From: Clostridiales bacterium
GTDB lineage: Bacteria; Bacillota; Clostridia; Saccharofermentanales; Saccharofermentanaceae
Direction: 5' to 3'
Length of the DNA stretch: 64,000 nt
NCBI GenBank assembly: GCA_017551625.1
Contig: JAFZLF010000057.1
Location: 1-64,000 of the forward strand
The notes beneath the pieces were generated by a model. It saw only the letters and a list, made by a program, of their open reading frames with translations. It ran no database searches and had not been told where the DNA came from. Each line of letters begins with the position of its first letter. Position 1 is the first letter of the stretch. Position numbers and translations under genes: made by a program. Below, in pieces: positions 51,239-59,160 of the stretch.

Positions 51239-52621
51239 TTATCTCTTATGTCTCGGCTTTTTTCTGTCTTTTCTCGGCGCGGTCGGTGTCACTCCGGCAC
51301 GCTCCTTCTCCGTTATGAAAGCCTTGTTTGCACCGGCGTAATCCTTCTCATCCAGAGGGAGGATCGCGTTAAAGATGATACCCACGAGAGCACCTACTGC
51401 AAGACCGGTGAGCGCGATGTCTACAGAACCGATCTTGATGTTGATGGCGCCGGCTGCGCAGTATTTGACACCGACGGACAGACCCAGGATGAGCGCCGCG
51501 ATGATGACGTTTCTGCTCTTACCGAAGTCGACCTGATTCTCAACGATGTTACGTACACCGACTGCAGAGATCATACCGTAAAGGACGATCGACACACCGC
51601 CGATGGTCGCAGCCGGAAGCGATGAGATCAGTGCCGCGAACTTCGGGCAGAAGGAGAAAAGGATCGCGCAGTAAGCAGCGATACGGATGACCTTCGGGTC
51701 ATACACTTTCGTCAGGGAAAGAACACCGGTGTTCTCGCCGTAGGTCGTGTTCGCCGGAGCTCCGAAAAGCGAAGCCAGCATGGTCGCCAGACCATCGCCG
51801 AGGAGGGTCCTGTGAAGACCCGGATCCTCGATAAAGTTTCTGTTGGTGGTAGAAGAGATCGCGGAGATATCACCGATATGCTCAACCATTGTCGCCAGCG
51901 CGATCGGCATGATCGTGATCAGAGCATTGGTGATTTTCGAGCCGTCCGGCGTGCGGAACACCTCAAATACGGTATCCTCGATCTTGAAGGGAAGGCCGAT
52001 CCAGGCGGCATCTCTCACCGGGCCAAAATCAACGATACCCAGGATGCATGCTGCGATGTAAGAAACGAGAACGCCCAGGAGGATCGGCACAATCTTGATC
52101 ATGCCCTTACCGAATATACTGCACACGATAACGACCAGGATCGCCAGAAGAGCGACCACCCAGTTTTTCTGGCAGCTGTCGATCGCCGATGATGAGAGAG
52201 TAAGACCGATCGCGATGATGATCGGGCCGGTTACGATCGGCGGGAAGAAACGCATGACCTTCTTCTGTCCGAAAACCTTGATGAGTCCCGCCAGCACCAG
52301 ATAGAGTGCACCGGCTCCCAGTACACCTAAGCACGCATACGGGAGAAGCTCCTTTTCTCCATTCGGCGCGATCGCCGCATAGCCTCCGATAAAAGCGAAG
52401 GACGAACCTAAGAAAGCAGGCACTTTACCCTTTGTGAGAAAGTGGAAAAGCAAAGTACCCAGTCCCGCGAACAAAAGTGTCGCAGATACAGAAAGTCCGG
52501 TCAGAGCCGGAACAAGAACTGTCGCGCCGAACATCGCAAACATATGCTGAAGTCCGAGCACGAACATCTTCGGATATCCGAGCGTTTTCGCATCGTATAT
52601 CGCTTCTTTGTTGTCTCCCAT
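51239..52621 (-). CDS. uraA: Uracil permease (NCS2 family)
   Basis: 460 residues with about 14 hydrophobic segments. Family marks: GLQHMFAMFGATVLVPALTGL at the start, PAFLGSSFAFIGGYA, TMVEHIGDISAISSTT (conserved Glu for nucleobase binding) and GAPANTTYGENTGVL. It imports uracil with protons. It has a basic C-terminal tail (APRKDRKKPRHKR). The spacer upstream holds no pyrimidine attenuator that I can see. Confidence 0.93.
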   Translation of the reverse strand: MGDNKEAIYDAKTLGYPKMFVLGLQHMFAMFGATVLVPALTGLSVSATLLFAGLGTLLFHFLTKGKVPAFLGSSFAFIGGYAAIAPNGEKELLPYACLGVLGAGALYLVLAGLIKVFGQKKVMRFFPPIVTGPIIIAIGLTLSSSAIDSCQKNWVVALLAILVVIVCSIFGKGMIKIVPILLGVLVSYIAACILGIVDFGPVRDAAWIGLPFKIEDTVFEVFRTPDGSKITNALITIMPIALATMVEHIGDISAISSTTNRNFIEDPGLHRTLLGDGLATMLASLFGAPANTTYGENTGVLSLTKVYDPKVIRIAAYCAILFSFCPKFAALISSLPAATIGGVSIVLYGMISAVGVRNIVENQVDFGKSRNVIIAALILGLSVGVKYCAAGAINIKIGSVDIALTGLAVGALVGIIFNAILPLDEKDYAGANKAFITEKERAGVTPTAPRKDRKKPRHKR

Positions 52622-52740
52622 AACATACCCTCCTTGTGAGATTTACCTTGTAAATAATTGTAGCACTCTTGGAAAAATAAATGGGAAGAAGTGAAGGATT
52701 TTTTGCATGAAAATCTTCTTTCAAAATCGTGAAAAAGAAC

Positions 52741-52828
52741 AAAAAGGTCCCGGAAATAGTCTCGTCACTTCAAACAACATTTGCCTGCGGCAAATAACTC
52801 GTGACTCGACAGATTTCCGTGCCCCTTT
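52741..52828 (-). terminator. Long hairpin terminator, shared-loop family member C
   Basis: Minus strand: GGCACGGAAAT ... ATTTCCGGGACC outer arms, then GTCAC, GAGT, a perfect ATTTGCC-GCA-GGCAAAT hairpin, GTTGTTTGAA, GTGAC, and TTTTTG after the outer stem. Ends the signalling-island transcript before uraA. Confidence 0.8.
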
Positions 52829-52832
52829 CTGA

Positions 52833-53423
52833 TCATTCTTTCGGTTCTGAGTAGCCGTTTTTCTTAAGAAAATCCTCCACTTCCGCAATTGCTTTTTCGC
52901 AGAGTTCTTCTGTTTCGGCTTCTACAAATATACGGTTCTCATATGGGATCCCGGCTAAGCGGTATCGGAGCTTCCCTGCCTTTCCGATTCTTTCATCAAT
53001 ATCTTTCAGCAGTCTGAGGAATACTTCGTCCTTCATCAGTCTATCCGCAGCAAAAATCGTTATCCTCTTAACCATGCAGGGCATGTAGTAATCGGGTGCT
53101 TCGGTCGAGTCATACCAGGCAAATTCCACATAGCGGACCTGTTCCATCTCGATATCCGGGAAGAGTTCACGGAAGACCGGTTCATATTCTTCTCTTTCCG
53201 ACTTTGTCAGTGCTCTCGTCTCCCCGTAAGATTCTTTCTCCGTCACTTCGCACTTCAGAACATAGTCGATAAACTTTCGCGTGGTCAGGGCCACGTGAAA
53301 GCCGAGATCCTCATCGGGCGCCGCGAACTGATCTGCGTGATCCGCGCAGAACTTCCACGGATCTTCCACGCCGACCCGGTCGCAGGCGACCCGGAGCACG
53401 ATCATAAACATTCTTGCCGACAT
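52833..53423 (-). CDS. Unknown protein at the end of the TIR/kinase operon
   Basis: 196 residues, soluble, acidic, no signal peptide or membrane helix. It starts SARMFMIVLRVACDRVG and has YVEFAWYDSTEAPDYYMP and a C-terminal ferredoxin-like alpha/beta pattern (YENRIFVEAETEELCEKAIAEV). I do not recognise a family. GAGGTGAG ribosome site. It begins 53 bases after the kinase gene with the same direction, and the operon's terminator follows, so it is probably part of the same system. Confidence 0.7.
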   Translation of the reverse strand: MSARMFMIVLRVACDRVGVEDPWKFCADHADQFAAPDEDLGFHVALTTRKFIDYVLKCEVTEKESYGETRALTKSEREEYEPVFRELFPDIEMEQVRYVEFAWYDSTEAPDYYMPCMVKRITIFAADRLMKDEVFLRLLKDIDERIGKAGKLRYRLAGIPYENRIFVEAETEELCEKAIAEVEDFLKKNGYSEPKE

Positions 53424-53476
53424 TCTTTCTCACCTCATCACATCTTGTCTCGCGTCACCTGTAAAGTGCGCGCCCG

Positions 53477-56029
53477 TTACTTCTTCCAGAAAAGGAATCC
53501 CTTCTTTTCCGCTTTCTTCGCGCCTTCTTTCAGGAACGCCACGCCGGTATTGCTTGACACAAAGTTCTTACAGTCTTCCCTGTCCAGACAGATCTTCAGT
53601 GCGCCTTCCCCCGTTACCGGATCACCCTTCTCCCAATCCCAGTCGATCAGGAACAGTTCCTGATCCAGCATAAGATAGCGTCCGTCGCAGCTAAAACAGA
53701 GATCTCTTCTTGGCGCGATCCTCTTCTCGAGAAGAACTTTTCCACTGCGCTCATCTTTGAAGGCATACGAGTTATCCGATCCCGAATGGGAATACCTTCT
53801 GGTGATCTTCACTTTCCCTCTCCACAGAAGATATCCTCCCGGATGGAAAACCTTCGTTTTCGTGCCACGCTGGGCGCCTTTCGGCTGCGTATCCAGTTCC
53901 AGTCTCATGACCGATACGCCCTTACCGATCGGAGCGATCGTCCCTCCTTCGAGGTCGATCTCATGCATGAGATAATTACAGGCGATCGTCTTCAGATTAT
54001 GCACTCTGTACTTGCAGTCATGCTCACATTTCTTATTGCTGAAATCCTGACTTCTTTTCTTTGTCGTATATTCCGGATCGGCAGCTTCCCGGACTTCATC
54101 GTACGTCACGAGGATCGCTTTTTTCTCACCTCGAAGCACTTGGAAATACGCGGTCCTTCCGGGAAGCGGAATCGAGAAGATCTGTTCTCCCGTCGCACGG
54201 TTGTAGACATCCAGAGTCTGTTCCTCCGGCGCGTATACGATATCTCCGGTCCCGAGATGCATCCCCGGCTCCATCGTGAAGACTTCCTTCAGCGGCCCCA
54301 GGCGTTTCTCTTCTTTTCTGATCTCATACCGGTACATGACACCGGTGATGCTGTCGGCTCTTCTCGTATGGTCTTTGTTCTCGACTTTAAAAGCATATGT
54401 ACTTCCGAGATTGATCGGATAGACTGCGTGGATCCCTGCAGGCTGCGCGATTCCTCCGAGCATCGAGCTGAGTCTTGCGATGTCATCGAGATGCCCGTCC
54501 GAAGCCACCTCCCGCACTTCACGAAGGATCGTCATCGCACCATCGGGGTCTTTCGCCGCGACTCTGCTCTCCATCTTCGCAAACGCCTCTCTGAAGTACG
54601 CTCTTTCTTTTTGTATCTCTTCTTCCGACTGGAAATGCGCCAGTACCCATGGCGCCTCGTACGGACTTTTTTCTTTCAGCGCCTCTCTTATCTCCGGCGC
54701 ATATTCACGTACGGATTCCGGGATGTTCTCTCCCCATGTATCGAGGAGCGCCTGCGCTTCTTTTGTATCTCCGTTTCGCATGTGAAGAAGAAGCGCAAAC
54801 GCTTCATTCTTCTTATTATCGAAGAAGACTTTCTGTTCGAAAGATCCGGGCTTTTCTTCCGAAAGGATCAAGTAGTTATAGCGCGCGGGATTCTCTCCGA
54901 ACCAGATCATGTTTCTGGCCTGATCGAGGATCGTCATGGCCTTCTTTCTCTGCCCGAGTTCGAGGTAGCTCAGCGCACGGTTATTCAGCGTGAGTGGCGA
55001 ATTCCATTCCGCGCGGGGCTCCGGGCGTGGGTATTCTTTTCCTGTGACCGACTTATATCTTTCCAGAAGCGATTGCTCGTGAAAAGAAAGAAAATCTTCT
55101 TTCGCAGAAAGGATCGTCCGGAGCATGGAGAAGATCCGATCCTGGATCTGCGCTCTCGCATTTGAAGCAAGCTCCGTAAGCTGCTCCGGCACGTCACCTC
55201 CGAGTCTCCATCTTCTCTCCCCCAGATACATCTCCAGTACCGTCAGCGCCCAGGAATACACATCCATCCATGCCCTCGGTTTTTCTCCTTCCGCCTGTTC
55301 CCGCGGGCAGTATTCAGGTGTATAACCGGAGACACGCAGCACATCTGCGCCGGTACTTGATGCACCTCCTTTCGCAGAAGAAGCACTGCCTCTTCCTAGA
55401 ATCCCCGCCACCTTCGACAGACCGAAGTCCGCGACCTTAGCCTCCCCGGACTTCGTCAGAAGGATATTGGCCGGCTTGATGTCCTGATGGATCAGTCCTT
55501 TTTCATGCGAATACAGGATACCTCGTGCCGTCTGGATCGCGATGTCGAGGATACGCTCCTGCACTTCTTCCCCAGTGCCTTCGTAGAGAGAGCCGTCCCT
55601 GATACAATCTTTGAGGCTTCCGCCGTCCATCCACTCCGAGAAGATCGTCGGTACGCCGCCGATCTCGCGCACGTAGTAACAGGACACGATGTTCGGATGA
55701 AGTCCGAGCCCGATCCAGTTCTCACATTCTTTAATGAATTCCTCTTTCTTTTTCTCGCTTCCTTCCGCGAAGAAACGAGGCTGGGGACGCTTCATGGCGA
55801 GGTCCGTGCCCCATCCCTTATGGTGTACTTTCCACACACTTCCCATACCGCCCGATATCGGATCGGAGAGGACCTGATATGTCTCCAGAAGCACATCTTT
55901 TTCCCGGATCTGCTCGTTAGAGATCACGTCTTCTTTCCGCGAAGCGGCATCCTCCAGCACTGCGCGGGAGAACTCTTCCATTCCGGATTCTTTACTTATG
56001 GAAATACTGACACTCAGAGAATCATCCAT
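53477..56029 (-). CDS. Ser/Thr protein kinase with C-terminal TPR-like and propeller-like region
   Basis: 850 residues. The kinase domain (~45-330) has Gly-loop GGMGSVWKV, Lys in LAMKRP, catalytic loop LIHQDIKPANILL (HQD, a non-RD loop), DFG in ADFGLSK and SGYTPEYCPREQ. A helical, TPR-like part (~345-520: LTLNNRALSYLELGQRKKAM) leads into ~300 residues of beta-rich repeats (LDVYNRATGEQIFSIPLPG, SYAFKDERSGKVLLEK). No membrane helix, unlike PrkC-type kinases, so it is cytoplasmic. The ATG at 56029 overlaps the TIR gene end by 8 bases. Such kinases often accompany TIR, TPR and phosphatase partners in signalling islands. Confidence 0.9.
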   Translation of the reverse strand: MDDSLSVSISISKESGMEEFSRAVLEDAASRKEDVISNEQIREKDVLLETYQVLSDPISGGMGSVWKVHHKGWGTDLAMKRPQPRFFAEGSEKKKEEFIKECENWIGLGLHPNIVSCYYVREIGGVPTIFSEWMDGGSLKDCIRDGSLYEGTGEEVQERILDIAIQTARGILYSHEKGLIHQDIKPANILLTKSGEAKVADFGLSKVAGILGRGSASSAKGGASSTGADVLRVSGYTPEYCPREQAEGEKPRAWMDVYSWALTVLEMYLGERRWRLGGDVPEQLTELASNARAQIQDRIFSMLRTILSAKEDFLSFHEQSLLERYKSVTGKEYPRPEPRAEWNSPLTLNNRALSYLELGQRKKAMTILDQARNMIWFGENPARYNYLILSEEKPGSFEQKVFFDNKKNEAFALLLHMRNGDTKEAQALLDTWGENIPESVREYAPEIREALKEKSPYEAPWVLAHFQSEEEIQKERAYFREAFAKMESRVAAKDPDGAMTILREVREVASDGHLDDIARLSSMLGGIAQPAGIHAVYPINLGSTYAFKVENKDHTRRADSITGVMYRYEIRKEEKRLGPLKEVFTMEPGMHLGTGDIVYAPEEQTLDVYNRATGEQIFSIPLPGRTAYFQVLRGEKKAILVTYDEVREAADPEYTTKKRSQDFSNKKCEHDCKYRVHNLKTIACNYLMHEIDLEGGTIAPIGKGVSVMRLELDTQPKGAQRGTKTKVFHPGGYLLWRGKVKITRRYSHSGSDNSYAFKDERSGKVLLEKRIAPRRDLCFSCDGRYLMLDQELFLIDWDWEKGDPVTGEGALKICLDREDCKNFVSSNTGVAFLKEGAKKAEKKGFLFWKK

Positions 56030-56888
56030 CACTATCTTCTCCTTCACGTTTCTCGTCAGATCTCTTGCGAAATGCTTCCAGTTCTTCGTCGGACACGGCA
56101 TAGAATCCATGGACCAGATGCATGAGCAGTTTGTAGTCGTCATCCGTCTGTTCATAGTCGGGAGCACCATGCTTGCCGACGATGAAGTATTGATCCAGTT
56201 TCAGTTCCTGCGCCACGTGAAGCTCGCGCTCCGACATCGTGAAATGCTTGTTTCGTTTCTCGTCATATCCGATGTGCGTCCGCAGATTACATACCAGTTT
56301 CTCTCCGGAACCGGAGCCCTCCTCCAGCTTGTCCTGGATGTCCGGATAGAAAGAGAGCATCAGGTCGAACATCGGTCTTTTTACTTCTCTCACCGACCAC
56401 TCCCGCGTCGGAGGGATACCAAGCTTCGTCAGATGCTCTTTCAGGATCTCCGGAAGATTCGGATCCTTCGTATCGACATATACCACGGAATCGCTCTCAG
56501 AAGGGATCTTCCTCTCCTTTTCCGGAAGAGCTTTTTCTTCCTCCGGCACTTTGATATAGACATGGAGGCGCTTCTTTCTTAGCCCTTCCGCAAATGCCTC
56601 TTCGCACATATTGACCACACGTTTCCGTCCTTCGTATGGCCGCAGATAGATCATGATCGCACATCTTTCTACCGCGTCCGACATCTCGCCTCTCCAGACC
56701 ATGTTCAGGGATTCTTCATCAAACCAGATTCGGTACTCCGCTTTATCGAGCGCCTGCACGACCCTGACCGCATCGGTAAAGAGATCCTGTGGATAGGACA
56801 GATAGACGAAACGGCTGACCTGGTTACATGCCCAGACGCCCCAGGGATTCTCCTGTTCCCGAACGACATCGTCGAATATACCTGCCAT
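56022..56888 (-). CDS. TIR-domain protein
   Basis: 288 residues. A TIR-like fold at ~25-165: RFVYLSYPQDLFTDAVRVV (first strand and helix), YRIWFDEESLNM (BB-loop region), CAIMIYLRPYEGRKRVVNMCEEAF (fourth strand and the helix with a candidate catalytic Glu), RLHVYIKV. The C-terminal half is alpha-helical, with acidic ends and no named domain. It lies 10 bases after the double-TIR gene and overlaps the kinase gene by 8 bases, so all three are translated together. TIR domains of this type commonly consume NAD+ or bind partner TIRs. Confidence 0.8.
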   Translation of the reverse strand: MAGIFDDVVREQENPWGVWACNQVSRFVYLSYPQDLFTDAVRVVQALDKAEYRIWFDEESLNMVWRGEMSDAVERCAIMIYLRPYEGRKRVVNMCEEAFAEGLRKKRLHVYIKVPEEEKALPEKERKIPSESDSVVYVDTKDPNLPEILKEHLTKLGIPPTREWSVREVKRPMFDLMLSFYPDIQDKLEEGSGSGEKLVCNLRTHIGYDEKRNKHFTMSERELHVAQELKLDQYFIVGKHGAPDYEQTDDDYKLLMHLVHGFYAVSDEELEAFRKRSDEKREGEDSDG

Positions 56889-56898
56889 AGGTACCTCC

Positions 56899-59139
56899 CT
56901 AACCGAGCTTCCCGATCTCCTGGTCGGCCGTCTTGAGATATTTCACGTACTCTCTGTCCTGTAAGGAGAGTTCCTCCCAGATCTTCCGGGCACGGAGAAG
57001 CAAATCTCTGTCCTTCTTAAATAGTCCGAAGTTAAAGCATGCGACTGCCAGCTCATGTCCCACATCGTCAGACGGGGAGGTCGCAAAGATCTCCTCCCGA
57101 AGTCCGACCGACTTCACGTAGTACTCTTCTGCCGACTCAAGATCTCCACCATGTTTCTTCGCACTTGCGATCTTCTCACAGGTCGCTGCATAGTTTCTCC
57201 GATACTGGAGAAGCGGTCTTTCAGAGATCATCTTAAGAAGGATCTCTTCCGCTTCATGGAAACGCTCCATTGCCTCCTCCGGATATCCGGTCTTCACAAG
57301 AATATCGCCATATTTCAGAAGGCTGACCGCGCAGTCATCTGCCGCCTGAGGGGTACGAAGTTCATCCGACAGACTTCTGTCGATGGAGAGAGCCTCTTTA
57401 TACTGCTCCATCGCCTGCGGATAGTCCTTGCCGGCCTTACTGATATTCCCGAGTTTCGTCAGGATCGAGGACAGATCGCGTCTGGCTGTCGCCGAAGATC
57501 TGTCCGACGCCAGTTCCTGCCTGAGAGAGAAAGCCTCTTCGTAATACTTCTTCGCCTGATCGAGTTCCTTCTTTTTCCGGAAGAGATCACCGAGACGTTC
57601 ATCTGCGATAGATAAGTCCTTTCGCGCACGGGCCGTCCCGATCTCCCTGGCGAGACGCTCGTAGATCTGCCTCGCCTTGAAATAATACCGCTGCGCCGGA
57701 TCCGGTTCTTTACGGACCAGATAGAGACTGCCGAGACGGTTACACACGACCGCCATATCTCTCTCCGATTCGCGGATCCCGACCTCTTCTTTTAGTTCTT
57801 CACATAGGGCGAAAGCCTCCTCGGCCGCTACGATCGCCGCGTCGATATCCTTATCCTCGCGGCAAAGATCCGACAGTTTCAGGAGTGACTTTAAGTACTT
57901 CGTGCCGAAGCCCTTGTGCTCGTCCGGCGAATAGTTCTTCCCGTATTCTTCCTTATACTGCTCTGTGAGGACTTTCTGCCACTTGATGGCCATCGCGATG
58001 CTCAAGTTCACTCCGTCGCCGGTCTGGTACATCTCGACGAGTTTCTCCGTCGCCTCGAAGCAGGGCTGCGGATCTGCCGCCGCCGACTCGAGAAGACCCA
58101 GCGCTCTTGCATAATCGACCTCGACATCGATGCCGTTTAAGTAGGCAAGTCCGATGAAGAACCGATGCTGCGCGGACCCGTCGTTACACTTCTTCGCTAT
58201 TCTTTCCAACGCCGCGACAAAAGCACTGTCCATGGCGTCTTTTTGGTGTTCGTCCTGCAGGTCCTCGATTCTCTTGTACTTGAATTCTTCGTGTCCCTCG
58301 AGCGCCTCGCGATCGATCCTCCAGTCCTTCCCTTCCACGGCATCTATGTCTTCGTACATCTCGACCGGGACGATCTCGAACTCATTATCGCCCGAGCCGT
58401 TCTTTCTGTCGCGAGCCATCGGATACTCGACCCGCATGACATAGTTTCCCTCTTCCAGAAGGTGCGGTGTGACCACCATCGCAAAGAGCGCACTCTTACG
58501 GAAGGCATCCGCGATCGCTTCGTTAAAGCCTTCGCCCGGCACGAGAAATTCATCGTACCAGATGGCAATGTCGCGGAACTGCGGATTCTCATGTATGAGA
58601 CGCATCAGGCGCTGGGCGTGGCGACGGTCTTTCTTTCTGTAACTCAGGAATACATATGCGTCAAAAGCATCCCTGACCTTTTCGGCCAGTTCATCACCGA
58701 TCAGCACCGAGGTAAGAAAAGTCTTCAGCACTTCCTCATACGGGGTAGCTGTCGGGTCTTTGACATAGCGGTTCACGACCTGGATCTTCGCGCAGTTGTT
58801 ACTGAACTTATAGCCGAGTCCGGTCTCCATCATGATCGGCAGCAACGGGATATGGCGCTCCAGCGCATACGGAAGTTCGACCTCGCGCGCCCGGTTCGGC
58901 GTGAAGATAAAGTCAGAGGTAACCGCGAAGACGACGAGCTGCATATCCGAGATCTCGTCCACATGATCCACCGCATCAGAAAGATCCTCATCGTACCAGA
59001 TCGCGCAGTTCGACTGACGCAGAATATCCTCGGAAACGAGCGGAAACGCCATTGCAAAATCATTCGGGTGACAGGAAAAATACACACGCGGCTTCCCTTT
59101 CGGATCGCTCATTCCTCTCGTGATGTATCTCATCGCCAT
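56899..59139 (-). CDS. Double-TIR protein with Sel1/TPR repeats
   Basis: 746 residues. TIR 1 (~15-140): VYFSCHPNDF, AIWYDEDLS, LVVFAVTSDFI, REVELPYALE. TIR 2 (~158-290): YVFLSYRKKDRRHAQRLM, IAIWYDEFLVPGEGF, LFAMVVTPHLLEEG, then MRVEYPMA with the position of the catalytic Glu. Then a Sel1-like repeat (YLNGIDVEVDYARALGLLES) and about eight TPRs (~410-740; e.g. ERLGDLFRKKKELDQAKKYY). Starts ATG 59139 after GGGAGGTG. TPRs suggest assembly with a partner such as the kinase or the RyR protein. Two TIRs in one chain could pair intramolecularly. Confidence 0.88.
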   Translation of the reverse strand: MAMRYITRGMSDPKGKPRVYFSCHPNDFAMAFPLVSEDILRQSNCAIWYDEDLSDAVDHVDEISDMQLVVFAVTSDFIFTPNRAREVELPYALERHIPLLPIMMETGLGYKFSNNCAKIQVVNRYVKDPTATPYEEVLKTFLTSVLIGDELAEKVRDAFDAYVFLSYRKKDRRHAQRLMRLIHENPQFRDIAIWYDEFLVPGEGFNEAIADAFRKSALFAMVVTPHLLEEGNYVMRVEYPMARDRKNGSGDNEFEIVPVEMYEDIDAVEGKDWRIDREALEGHEEFKYKRIEDLQDEHQKDAMDSAFVAALERIAKKCNDGSAQHRFFIGLAYLNGIDVEVDYARALGLLESAAADPQPCFEATEKLVEMYQTGDGVNLSIAMAIKWQKVLTEQYKEEYGKNYSPDEHKGFGTKYLKSLLKLSDLCREDKDIDAAIVAAEEAFALCEELKEEVGIRESERDMAVVCNRLGSLYLVRKEPDPAQRYYFKARQIYERLAREIGTARARKDLSIADERLGDLFRKKKELDQAKKYYEEAFSLRQELASDRSSATARRDLSSILTKLGNISKAGKDYPQAMEQYKEALSIDRSLSDELRTPQAADDCAVSLLKYGDILVKTGYPEEAMERFHEAEEILLKMISERPLLQYRRNYAATCEKIASAKKHGGDLESAEEYYVKSVGLREEIFATSPSDDVGHELAVACFNFGLFKKDRDLLLRARKIWEELSLQDREYVKYLKTADQEIGKLG

Positions 59140-59160
59140 ACCACATCACCTCCCGCATGC

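Noticed and set aside
49931-51625. 564-codon open frame on the plus strand
   Set aside because: Antisense shadow of the zinc-ribbon membrane protein and uraA; no ribosome site and no recognisable domain.
52622-52740. Uracil or PRPP riboswitch / PyrR attenuator before uraA
   Set aside because: No anti-terminator structure or PyrR-box-like sequence that I can see; the large hairpin belongs to the upstream gene's terminator.
53786-55165. 459-codon open frame on the plus strand
   Set aside because: Antisense to the protein kinase; composition rich in Arg/His/Phe as expected of a shadow frame.
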